From Bacillota bacterium (GTDB taxonomy: Bacteria > Bacillota > Bacilli > Alicyclobacillales > SLC66), in assembly GCA_021846165.1 (NCBI GenBank), contig JAJZCL010000003.1, forward strand, positions 1-40,620: a DNA stretch of 40,620 bases, given 5' to 3'. Made by a program: the position numbers and the translations under genes. The number at the start of each line of letters is the position of its first letter. Positions within the stretch are counted from its first letter, which is position 1. Below, in pieces: positions 16,759-24,419 of the stretch. The notes under the pieces are model-generated. The model saw nothing but the letters and a program-made list of their open reading frames with translations. It did not search any database and was not told the origin of the DNA.

Positions 16759-18066
16759 TTGGTAAACCTGATTGAAGTGCGCAACGTCAGCAAAGATTTT
16801 GATGGCGCGAACGGACACCACTTTCGTGTTCTGAGCGACATTCAACTAACCGTTCAAGAAGGAGAGATCGTCGCCCTGCTCGGTCCGTCAGGTTCCGGCA
16901 AATCGACGCTTTTGCGCATCATCGCGGGACTTGTCAGCCCGACAAACGGCGAGGTGTATTACCGCGACCGCCTTTTTTCTGGTGCCAATCCGGGCGTCAG
17001 CATGGTGTTTCAGTCTTTTGCGCTGTTCCCTTGGCTAACCGTTTTAGAGAACGTCGAGCTTGGCTTGCGCTACGCCCCGTTAACGCGCGCAGCCAAGCGG
17101 GATAAGGCGATTGAGGTCATCGACATGATCGGACTGGACGGGTTTGAAGGCGCCTACCCCAAAGAGCTGTCGGGCGGCATGCGCCAGCGCGTGGGACTAG
17201 GCCGGGCGCTCGTGATGGCGCCAGACATCCTGCTCATGGACGAGCCGTTTTCCGCGCTGGACGTGTTGACGGCGGAAAACCTTAAACGCGACCTGTTGGA
17301 GCTTTGGCAAATGGGCAAAATCCCCACCAAGGCGATGGTGTTGGTCACGCACGGGATCGAAGAAGCGGTTTACATGGCGGATCGCGCCATCGTTCTGTCC
17401 CGCGACCCAGCGCGCGTCAGCCACAACCTGTCGATTCCCCTCGCACACTGGCGAGACCGCAAATCAGAGCCATTTACCCGCCTCGTCGACGAACTGTACT
17501 CCATCATGACGCAGCAAAAAGAAGTGCGTGCCATTTTACAGGAACCAGCACAAGCCACGCGCAAAATCACCACCATCCCCAACGTGACGGCGGGCGCGGT
17601 CACCGGCTTTATCGAACTGATTGACGACCTTGGCGGCAAGGTGGACTTGTACAAGATCGGCGAAACGCTGCTGCTCGACCTTGAAGACCTGCTGCCGATT
17701 GTGGAAACCGCAAGAATTTTCGGATTTGGCACCGTCACGAGCGGCGACTTCGAACTGACAGGCATCGGCAAGCGTTTGGCTGACGCCACCGTGCTTGAGC
17801 GCAAAACCATCGTACGCGATCAGGCACTCAAGTGCGTGCCACTGATGGAACGCATTCTTTGGGTGCTGGAATCTAAGCGCAATGGGCAGATGCCACGCGA
17901 ATTTTTCCTGGAGATCCTGCAAAACAGCCTCGGCAAAGACGAGGCGGAAGAACAACTCGATTCGATCATCAGTTGGGGACGATACACAGAACTGTTCGCC
18001 TACGATGAGGACTCCAAGCTGATCTACTCCGAAGAGGCGGAAACGCGCGAAACCCGCGCCGAATGA
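16759..18066 (+). CDS. ABC transporter ATPase with C-terminal AAA-associated domain
   Basis: This is the energy-coupling subunit for the permease just upstream. Of 435 residues, the first ~250 form an ABC ATPase: Walker A GPSGSGKST, Q-loop FQSFALFPW, signature LSGGMRQRVGLGRAL, Walker B ILLMDEPFSALD and H-loop VTHGIEEAVYMADR. The remaining ~160 residues match the C-terminal domain (AAA-associated) attached to some NitT/TauT-type ATPases, thought to be regulatory. The start is TTG at 16759, eight bases after AAGGGGG. The C-terminus is rich in glutamate. The transporter runs either with an unlinked binding protein or without one. Confidence 0.92.
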   Translation: MVNLIEVRNVSKDFDGANGHHFRVLSDIQLTVQEGEIVALLGPSGSGKSTLLRIIAGLVSPTNGEVYYRDRLFSGANPGVSMVFQSFALFPWLTVLENVELGLRYAPLTRAAKRDKAIEVIDMIGLDGFEGAYPKELSGGMRQRVGLGRALVMAPDILLMDEPFSALDVLTAENLKRDLLELWQMGKIPTKAMVLVTHGIEEAVYMADRAIVLSRDPARVSHNLSIPLAHWRDRKSEPFTRLVDELYSIMTQQKEVRAILQEPAQATRKITTIPNVTAGAVTGFIELIDDLGGKVDLYKIGETLLLDLEDLLPIVETARIFGFGTVTSGDFELTGIGKRLADATVLERKTIVRDQALKCVPLMERILWVLESKRNGQMPREFFLEILQNSLGKDEAEEQLDSIISWGRYTELFAYDEDSKLIYSEEAETRETRAE

Positions 18067-18244
18067 GAATACCTCGCGCTCATGGGCGAAAGCACACACC
18101 ACTCCTCCCATCTTTGCGCCGTACACAAACACCCGCACCGCAGCGATCACAAGGCCGACAATTTGGGAACGATACCAACAAAGGAGCGCACTACTTCGCA
18201 AACTGATCAAGAAAATGGTACCCTAACTTAGAGGAGGGGTTCAC

Positions 18245-19447
18245 ATGGATTCGCAAGCCATCATCGCTCTCACCGAAGCCCACGGCGCACACAACTACCA
18301 CCCGCTTCCCGTCGTCATTCACAGCGCGAACGGGGTGTATGTCTACGATGTGGAAGGCAAAACGTACATGGATATGCTCAGTTCCTACTCGGCGGTCAAC
18401 CAGGGTCACCGGCACCCGAAAATCATCCAGGCGCTAAAAGATCAGGCGAATTTGGTCACCTTGACGTCAAGAGCCTTTCACAACGATAAACTTGGGGTTT
18501 TTTATGAAAAACTAGTCGCCATCACCGGCAAGGACATGATTTTGCCCATGAACACCGGCGCGGAAGCGGTCGAAACGGCTGTCAAAACGGTGCGCCGTTG
18601 GGCCTATCAGGTCAAAAAAATCCCTGACAATCAAGCGGAAATCATCGTTTGCAGCGGCAACTTTCACGGTCGCACACTGGGTGCCGTTTCCATGTCGTCA
18701 AACCCGGAATATCAGCGCGGATTCGGTCCGCTCGTTCCGGGGTTCAAGGTGGTTCCGTATGGCGACTTGGACGCCTTGGTGGCAGCGATCACGCCGAGCA
18801 CCGCAGCGTTTCTGGTGGAACCCATCCAAGGGGAGGCGGGCATCATCATTCCTCCCGCCGGTTACCTACGCGCGGCGTATGAGGAGTGCAAGAAGCATCA
18901 CATCCTCTTCGTCGCAGATGAGATCCAAACTGGTTTTGGAAGAACTGGCAAGATGTTCGCGTGCGCATGGGAGGACGTCACTCCGGACGTTTACATCCTT
19001 GGCAAGGCGCTCGGTGGTGGGGTATTTCCCATTTCTGCCGTGGCCGCAAATCAGGACATTTTGGGGGTGTTTGAACCGGGGTCGCACGGCTCGACCTTCG
19101 GTGGCAATCCGCTCGCAGCGGCAGTGGCGATCGCAGCGCTGGAAGTGACCGTCGATGAGAACCTACCTGCCCGGTCGCTTGAGCTTGGGATCTATTTTGT
19201 CAACCAATTGCAACAAATCACAAATCCGCACATTGTGGAAATCAGGGGCAAAGGGCTGTTTGTCGGGCTGGAACTTGACACGGCGGCACGTCCGTACTGC
19301 GAGGAGTTAATGAGCGAGGGTCTGCTGTGCAAAGAAACGCACGACAACGTCATTCGTTTTGCGCCCCCGCTCATTATTACAAAGGAACAAATTGACGAGG
19401 CGATGATCACCATCAGAAAGGTAATGACAGCCGCCATTTCTGTATAG
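18245..19447 (+). CDS. rocD: Ornithine aminotransferase
   Basis: The enzyme transfers the delta-amino group of ornithine to 2-oxoglutarate, giving glutamate semialdehyde in arginine/ornithine breakdown or proline formation. The 400-residue length matches bacterial RocD. PLP-fold features are visible: [47 protein letters not shown] (Asp225) and the PLP lysine Lys254 in [10 protein letters not shown]. The ATG at 18245 follows GAGGAGGGG. The closest alternative, acetylornithine aminotransferase, is less likely given the [13 protein letters not shown] and [11 protein letters not shown] segments. No arginine-catabolism partners are adjacent; the next gene encodes a wall glycosyltransferase 26 bp on. 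Confidence 0.93.
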   Translation: MDSQAIIALTEAHGAHNYHPLPVVIHSANGVYVYDVEGKTYMDMLSSYSAVNQGHRHPKIIQALKDQANLVTLTSRAFHNDKLGVFYEKLVAITGKDMILPMNTGAEAVETAVKTVRRWAYQVKKIPDNQAEIIVCSGNFHGRTLGAVSMSSNPEYQRGFGPLVPGFKVVPYGDLDALVAAITPSTAAFLVEPIQGEAGIIIPPAGYLRAAYEECKKHHILFVADEIQTGFGRTGKMFACAWEDVTPDVYILGKALGGGVFPISAVAANQDILGVFEPGSHGSTFGGNPLAAAVAIAALEVTVDENLPARSLELGIYFVNQLQQITNPHIVEIRGKGLFVGLELDTAARPYCEELMSEGLLCKETHDNVIRFAPPLIITKEQIDEAMITIRKVMTAAISV

Positions 19448-19473
19448 CGTAGACGAGAGTGGGAGAGGGCACG

Positions 19474-20172
19474 ATGAAACGCTTTACGGTTGGTCTGATC
19501 AGTCTGGTTTTGCTTGTATGCGTGGCTGGTTACCTTTATGTGGAGTCTGTCTGGAATCCTTCGATGACCGCCACGCTTACGAGCAAAGTACACGCCATCA
19601 GCGCGAAACACGGGGGTTACGTTCCACTTGCTGACATTCCTAAATTTTTGCAGCTGGCGCTGATCGCTACGGAAGATCAGAATTTTTACCACAATATGGG
19701 GTTTGATGTGGAAGGCATCGCCAGGGCCGTGATCGCCGATGTGAGCGCCGGCAAATTAGTACAAGGAGCCAGCACCATCACGGAACAACTGGTTAAAGAC
19801 ATTTTTTTAACAGATCAAAAGTCAATCAGTCGGAAAATCAAGCAGATCGCCATAGCCATCATGCTAACCCAGCGCATGTCTAAAAACGAGATTCTCGGAC
19901 TGTATTTGAACGAAGTGTATTTGGGTCACGGAGCATATGGCGTCGGTGACGCGGCCAAGGTGTATTTTCATCGTTCCGTGACTAACTTGACGCCAGCGCA
20001 GTGTGCGCTGATCGCCGGGCTGCCGCAGGCGCCGAAAGGATACGATCCACTGCTGCATCCGCAACTCGCCAAACAACGTCAACTAGAGGTTTTGCAGCGC
20101 ATGGTCAGTGTCGGCGATATTTCAAAGGCGCGTTCCGAAACGATCGCAAAAGCGCCATTAGGATTTCCGTAA
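19474..20172 (+). CDS. Monofunctional peptidoglycan glycosyltransferase (GT51)
   Basis: This membrane-anchored enzyme polymerises lipid II into glycan chains. It has 232 residues: one N-terminal membrane segment (VGLISLVLLVCVAGYLYV) and a GT51 domain with catalytic Glu67 in ATEDQNFYHNMGFD, QGASTITEQLVKDIF (97-111) and KNEILGLYLNEVYLGHGAYGV (137-157). In TITEQL a glutamate replaces the first glutamine of the usual TITQQL. The protein stops at the linker where bifunctional class A penicillin-binding proteins continue into the transpeptidase domain, and no transpeptidase coding follows in any frame. The ATG at 19474 has GAGAGGG close by; a GTG at 19459 is in frame. Confidence 0.92.
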   Translation: MKRFTVGLISLVLLVCVAGYLYVESVWNPSMTATLTSKVHAISAKHGGYVPLADIPKFLQLALIATEDQNFYHNMGFDVEGIARAVIADVSAGKLVQGASTITEQLVKDIFLTDQKSISRKIKQIAIAIMLTQRMSKNEILGLYLNEVYLGHGAYGVGDAAKVYFHRSVTNLTPAQCALIAGLPQAPKGYDPLLHPQLAKQRQLEVLQRMVSVGDISKARSETIAKAPLGFP

Positions 20173-20281
20173 GGTTGGGAATAGGGCGACGATGACTGGA
20201 TCCGATTTTGATCCTCCAGCTTCCCTCATCGCTTACAAAAAAGCGCACGTTCACCCAACGCAGCGGAGACCAGACTTCCAT
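20105..20281 (-). CDS. Candidate 58-residue protein, unrecognised
   Basis: A minus-strand frame starts at an ATG at 20281 with an excellent ribosome site (AAGGAG at 20288-20293, six bases away) and gives a Trp/Arg-rich 58-residue product (MEVWSPLRWVNVRFFVSD at its start). It overlaps the 3' end of the glycosyltransferase gene by 68 bp. I do not recognise it. The ribosome site and protein-like composition favour a gene; the overlap, its size and lack of family argue for caution. The frame is open further upstream to 20371 without a better start. Confidence 0.22.
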   Translation of the reverse strand: MEVWSPLRWVNVRFFVSDEGSWRIKIGSSHRRPIPNLTEILMALLRSFRNAPLKYRRH

Positions 20282-20483
20282 ATGCCGCTCCTTGATCATG
20301 GCAACCACCTCTGCCATGACCATAGCACTTGAGATCAGCGAGAACTGTCGAACTAACGTGGCGAATGACAAGCAATTATCGACAAATCATAAACTTTATA
20401 ATTATCGTTTTATTATTTCGAGCTATGTGTGATAGAATATGTAATGATGGCATGGTTTGTGGCGATAGGAGGGGATATTGACG
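20173..20483. other. 311-bp stretch before the small membrane peptide
   Basis: Apart from the weak 58-residue candidate on the minus strand and an AT-rich promoter region near 20410-20438, I see nothing definite here. No terminator for the upstream rocD/glycosyltransferase genes is clear. Confidence 0.6.
20410..20438 (+). promoter_or_regulatory. Putative promoter of the 29-residue peptide gene
   Basis: TTATTA (20410-20415) and TAGAAT (20433-20438) are 17 bases apart in an AT-rich stretch about 45 bases before the small gene. Confidence 0.45.
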
Positions 20484-20573
20484 ATGATGGACGCAAAAGA
20501 AAAGACCTGGAGCTATACGATTCTTGGTGTAGCGGTGGTGTTAATGGCGTTGGTGATGGTGGCCTTAGGCTAA
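20484..20573 (+). CDS. Predicted 29-residue single-pass membrane peptide
   Basis: A tiny gene starts with tandem ATGs at 20484/20487, seven bases after a perfect AGGAGGGG ribosome site. It encodes 29 residues: a charged start (DAKEKTW) followed by one hydrophobic helix (YTILGVAVVLMALVMVALG) that runs to the end. A hairpin with a short T run follows nine bases after the stop, and a promoter-like pair lies upstream, so this looks like a self-contained transcription unit. I do not recognise the family; small subunits of membrane complexes and regulatory peptides have this shape. It sits between the glycosyltransferase and cheA. Confidence 0.65.
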   Translation: MMDAKEKTWSYTILGVAVVLMALVMVALG

Positions 20574-20581
20574 CGGGAATC

Positions 20582-20605
20582 CGCTCGCCGTCAGGCGAAC
20601 GTTTT
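20582..20605 (+). terminator. Putative terminator after the 29-residue peptide gene
   Basis: CGCTCGCC and GGCGAACG form an eight-position stem with one mismatch around a GTCA loop, followed by TTTT. Confidence 0.55.
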
Positions 20606-20676
20606 GATACAATAAGATCGACTAACATAGATGCACGTTTTTGAGATGTAGGATGGCTAATTTGCGATAGTTAGAT

Positions 20677-20699
20677 TCCCTTGGATCTATCCGAAGGGA
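20677..20699 (+). promoter_or_regulatory. Inverted repeat in the cheA upstream region
   Basis: TCCCTTGGAT and ATCCGAAGGGA form a ten-pair inverted repeat with a two-base centre and one unpaired G. It lies about 55 bases before the cheA start. It could be an operator or a leader hairpin; it has no adjacent T run. Confidence 0.45.
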
Positions 20700-20753
20700 G
20701 AAGGTCAGATTGTCGAGTGATTTTTTGGTTTCCACGATAAGGAGTGACTTAGC

Positions 20754-23090
20754 GTGAGTAAAGAATATCTTTCCATGTTCATTGATGAAACACGCGAACA
20801 CTTACAAGCATGGTCAGACGGTATGATCAGCATGGAAAAGTCTGGAGACTTAACTGCAGTTGCCACTATTTTCCGTGCCGCTCACACCATAAAGGGCATG
20901 GCGATGACCATGGGCTATAAACACATGGGAGAAGTCACTCACAAAGCGGAAAATTTATTGGATGACTTGCGCAACAACAAGATCAAGATTACGACTCCAA
21001 TTGTGGACGCACTTCTCCATGCGCTCGACATGCTGGAAATGTTGCTTGACGATATTGAAAGTACGGAAGAAGAATCAGATCGCAACATTCTACCGATTAT
21101 TGACGAACTGAAGGCAGCCCACGAAGGTAGAGATTATGTATCGATAAGCGCCCCATCGGCAAATCATCATGTAGAGCCAGCGGCTGCACATGATGATTTG
21201 CCTGGCATCAACGATCAGGCTCTAATCCATAAAGTCGCAGAAAAGGCCATGGAGCAAGGATACCGCATCTATGAGATCGTGATTGGTTTTTCGAGTGATT
21301 GCGTGATGCCTTTAGCTAGGTTTGCGCAGTGGCTTCAGGTCATTGACCAAGACTCGTTGCTGCACACCGATCCTGACGCCACCATTTTAGATACAGGGGA
21401 TTATTCTGGCGATATTACGGCAGTCATCGCATCCCGCGAAGACTTTGAAGCGGTTGGCGAGGCGCTTTCTTCTATTTCTTCCGAGATCATCGTCAGATCG
21501 ATTAGCGAGTGGACAAAGAGTGAACAGAATACATACGTCAAAACGGAAAACCTGCTTCCAAAAGATGGACACATTACTGATGACGACCATGTAAAACGAG
21601 TCATCCAACAAGCGCTGAAGCAGGATTATCGTGTCTACGAAGTGGGGGTTTTGCTCGCTGAAACCTGTCAGATGAAGTCAGCTCGGATTTTCATGGTGTT
21701 TGAGGCGATCGGCGGCCAGAATCACTTGCTTTTTACCAAACCACACGTACAACTGATCGAAAAGGAAGAAATGAATCGGGATGTGCTGTTTGTGATTTGG
21801 ACAAAGGAGGACTTGACGACTGTGCAGAAAGCCATTCAAAGCATTTCCGAAGTGGATATTGTGGAACTGCGCGAATGGGTCAAGGATGGCGATGAGACCC
21901 TACGCGGACCCAATCTGGCTCAAAAGTCTGATCAACAAAAAGCGTCGACTGCGGAGAAGCGCAAGATGAGTACGGTGCGGGTCGATACTGAGAAGTTGGA
22001 CGACCTGATGAACCTTGTGTCGGAGCTGGCCATTGACAAGACGCGTCTGGAAAGGATTCGCACCGAAGTGCCTCATGTCGGGCTGTCTGAAACCGTCGAT
22101 CACATGAGCCGCTTGTCAAGTCAGTTGCAGGAGTTGATCATGTCCATTCGCATGGTGCCTGTAGAAACGGTATTTAACCGTTTTCCGCGCATGGTGCGCG
22201 ACACATCGCAACAACTTGGCAAAGAGGTTGAGTTTACGATCATTGGCCAGGACACCGAGCTTGATCGCACTGTGGTCGAAGAAATCGGCGACCCCATCAT
22301 GCACATGCTGCGCAATTCGCTCGACCACGGCATTGAGAGCATGATGCAAAGGCGTGCCTCCGGTAAACCTGAAAGAGGCCACATTGAGTTGCGCGCCTAC
22401 GCCGCTGGTAACCATGTTTTTATTGAGGTGGAAGACGACGGGCACGGCATTAATCGCGACAAGGTATTCAAGAAAGCCCTGGAAAAGGGCATCGTGAGCA
22501 GTTCGGAACACCTTACTGACCACCAAATTTTCCAGTTGATGTTTGCCTCCGGTTTTTCTACCGCCGATCAAGTCAGCGACTTGTCTGGGCGCGGTGTGGG
22601 TCTTGACGTTGTGAAGTCCAAGATCGAGTCCTTATCGGGCAAAGTGGACGTTTTTAGTGAAGAAGGCAAGGGCACTAAGTTTGTCATTCGACTGCCAATG
22701 ACGCTGGCGATTATGGACGGGCTTATGGTGAAGATCGGCGACCACCCATACTTGATTCCGATTGGAAGCATAACGGAAACTGGCGTCTTGCGAAACACGC
22801 AATCGGTTAACGGTTCTGAAGTTGTGATTTGGCGCAATCGAGTCGTGCCCATCGTGCGCTCACGCAAAATTTTTAACGAACCCATCGTCAGTGATGAGGG
22901 ATTTGTCGTATTTGTTAACCGTGGCGATAAAGTGGTAGGCATTGTGGTCGATGAACTGCTCGGTCAATTTGAGGTGGTACTCAAGACACTTGATCAACGC
23001 CTCAAAAAAATCCCTTACTTCGCAGGTGCCACGATCTTGGGAGACGGTGAAGTGTCCCTGATTATCGACGCAAACGCATTCATCGATTGA
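20754..23090 (+). CDS. cheA: Chemotaxis histidine kinase CheA with two P2-like modules
   Basis: CheA is the receptor-coupled kinase that phosphorylates CheY and CheB. The 778 residues read: P1 phosphotransfer domain 1-105 with His44 in RAAHTIKGMA; a P2-like module at about 155-255; a second, related module at about 278-378; dimerisation domain P3 about 405-470; ATPase P4 about 471-645 with N box MLRNSLDHGIE, G1 DDGHGI and G2 GRGVGLDVV; and CheW-like P5 650-778. The two middle modules share the pattern GYRIYEIVIGF / DYRVYEVGVLL and end alike (SISEWT / ELREWV). Ordinary CheA has one P2. The start is GTG at 20754 after AAGGAGTGA. cheW follows; no cheY, cheB, cheC or cheD lies in the window. Confidence 0.96.
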   Translation: MSKEYLSMFIDETREHLQAWSDGMISMEKSGDLTAVATIFRAAHTIKGMAMTMGYKHMGEVTHKAENLLDDLRNNKIKITTPIVDALLHALDMLEMLLDDIESTEEESDRNILPIIDELKAAHEGRDYVSISAPSANHHVEPAAAHDDLPGINDQALIHKVAEKAMEQGYRIYEIVIGFSSDCVMPLARFAQWLQVIDQDSLLHTDPDATILDTGDYSGDITAVIASREDFEAVGEALSSISSEIIVRSISEWTKSEQNTYVKTENLLPKDGHITDDDHVKRVIQQALKQDYRVYEVGVLLAETCQMKSARIFMVFEAIGGQNHLLFTKPHVQLIEKEEMNRDVLFVIWTKEDLTTVQKAIQSISEVDIVELREWVKDGDETLRGPNLAQKSDQQKASTAEKRKMSTVRVDTEKLDDLMNLVSELAIDKTRLERIRTEVPHVGLSETVDHMSRLSSQLQELIMSIRMVPVETVFNRFPRMVRDTSQQLGKEVEFTIIGQDTELDRTVVEEIGDPIMHMLRNSLDHGIESMMQRRASGKPERGHIELRAYAAGNHVFIEVEDDGHGINRDKVFKKALEKGIVSSSEHLTDHQIFQLMFASGFSTADQVSDLSGRGVGLDVVKSKIESLSGKVDVFSEEGKGTKFVIRLPMTLAIMDGLMVKIGDHPYLIPIGSITETGVLRNTQSVNGSEVVIWRNRVVPIVRSRKIFNEPIVSDEGFVVFVNRGDKVVGIVVDELLGQFEVVLKTLDQRLKKIPYFAGATILGDGEVSLIIDANAFID

Positions 23091-23137
23091 CGCGGTAACC
23101 ATGGATGAACTTGAATGAATGGACGGGAGGTTATGTT

Positions 23138-23515
23138 TTGAAAATCGTTACCTTTCGCATCAGCAGCGAGTTGTATGGACTGCCGGTGGACACCGTAAAA
23201 TCGATTGAGCGCATACAGCCGATACGCCCTGTGCCGATGGCGCCGGAAAATATCGTCGGCATCATGAACCTGCGCGGTGTGGTCATGACGGTGATCGATT
23301 TGCGGGCAATGCTGAATATGCCCCAATCTGATTTTACACCGGATACCAGATTGCTTGTCATTAAGGATGTTTCCTATATCGTTGATGAGGCGATGGATGT
23401 GCTGGAAGCCGATTTGTCCCACACGGAGATGCAGGATGAAGATCACCCACTTGTGGAAGGCATTCTTCAGCAAGGCGACAAACTGATTGTCATGATTAAA
23501 TCCGAAAGCCTGTAG
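23138..23515 (+). CDS. cheW: CheW coupling protein, partner of adjacent CheA
   Basis: This 125-residue CheW-fold protein shows FRISSELYGLPVDTVKSIER and the conserved MAPENIVGIMNLRGVVMTVIDLR segment. The start is taken as TTG at 23138 because GGGAGG at 23125-23130 is seven bases upstream; an ATG at 23105 would add 11 residues but has no clear site. It follows cheA by 47 bp and is surely part of the same unit. It is shorter than the other CheW in the window (164 residues) and lacks its acidic extensions. Its 3' end overlaps the convergent hemH by 20 bp. Confidence 0.93.
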   Translation: MKIVTFRISSELYGLPVDTVKSIERIQPIRPVPMAPENIVGIMNLRGVVMTVIDLRAMLNMPQSDFTPDTRLLVIKDVSYIVDEAMDVLEADLSHTEMQDEDHPLVEGILQQGDKLIVMIKSESL

Positions 23516-24419
23516 ATGTTACCGCTCGAAAGAGTGACTCAATCAATAACGGGTCATCGTTGAGAGATCGCGTCCTCGAAAAGCGCAACCTAAGTTGCTG
23601 CGCCCACTTCATCGCCTCCACGTCGAGGTCGTACAACACCTCTAGGTGGTCGGCGATGAACCCGAGGGGACAAACCACTATATGGTCGTAACCCTGCTCC
23701 CCTACCTCTCGCATCACTTTCGGCAATTCAGGGTCTAGCCACGGTTCTTGCGTCCTGCCAGCACTTTGCCACGCGAATCTCCAGTCCTTGATCTCTGCTT
23801 TCTTGGCCAGCTGCTCACAGTGATCCATCAACTGCGAAGGATACGGATCCTGCGTTTTTAAGATCCGTTTTGGCAGACTGTGAGCGGTAAACACCACCAT
23901 TACCTTTCCCGCCATGGCAGACACCGCTTCCTGAAGTCGGATTGCGAGCGCCTCGTTTAAGGGTTCTTGACGATACCAGTCGCGAACGAACGTCATCGTC
24001 ATCCCAAGCGCCTCCGCCTTTTGTTGCGCTTCCTCAATATACACGCCCACGCTGTATGCGGAGTAATGGGGGGCGAGTACGATTCCCACCGCTTCTAAAA
24101 CCCCTTCGTCCGCCATTCGCGCTACCGTTTCAGAAATAAAAGGCTGAATGTGCTTATAGCCGACGTAGACATTGACTGCGTCGTCAGATGCACCCGCACT
24201 TTCCCGCAATCGCAGCGCTAACCCCGCTGCCTGACGCGCTGTGATCTCAGACAACGGGGACGACCCGCCAATCGCGCGGTATCGCCCCTGCAGTTCCTCA
24301 AGTTGTGCCACTGTCGGCGGATTTCCTCTCCTGATGTGCGTATAGTAACGCCCAATCTCTTCCATTGAAGCTGGGGAACCGTAAGCCATCAGCAGAACCG
24401 CTTTCCTGTCCGCAATCAT
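23496..24419 (-). CDS. hemH: Ferrochelatase (coproporphyrin type, HemH/CpfC)
   Basis: The enzyme inserts iron into the porphyrin ring; in Bacillota this is coproporphyrin III. The 307-residue protein is soluble. His180 in VVFTAHSLPKRI and Glu260 in GFIADHLEVLYD correspond to the metal-handling histidine and glutamate of Bacillus ferrochelatase, and HYSAYSVGVYIEEA is also conserved. Cysteines for an iron-sulfur cluster are absent. Its ATG overlaps the hemE stop (ATGA), so translation is coupled. The 3' end overlaps the convergent cheW by 20 bp with no terminator in between. Confidence 0.95.
   Translation of the reverse strand: MIADRKAVLLMAYGSPASMEEIGRYYTHIRRGNPPTVAQLEELQGRYRAIGGSSPLSEITARQAAGLALRLRESAGASDDAVNVYVGYKHIQPFISETVARMADEGVLEAVGIVLAPHYSAYSVGVYIEEAQQKAEALGMTMTFVRDWYRQEPLNEALAIRLQEAVSAMAGKVMVVFTAHSLPKRILKTQDPYPSQLMDHCEQLAKKAEIKDWRFAWQSAGRTQEPWLDPELPKVMREVGEQGYDHIVVCPLGFIADHLEVLYDLDVEAMKWAQQLRLRFSRTRSLNDDPLLIESLFRAVTSTGFRI

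Noticed and set aside
17536-18210. 224-codon minus-strand frame opposite the ABC ATPase C-terminus
   Set aside because: The plus strand codes a known domain there, and the minus product is unstructured in pattern.
20173-20483. Lost transpeptidase domain downstream of the GT51 gene
   Set aside because: No SxxK-type or other penicillin-binding motif is found in any frame; the protein is simply of the glycosyltransferase-only kind.
20640-20753. Second riboswitch before cheA
   Set aside because: The leader has an inverted repeat but lacks the conserved bases of either c-di-GMP class, and no terminator follows.
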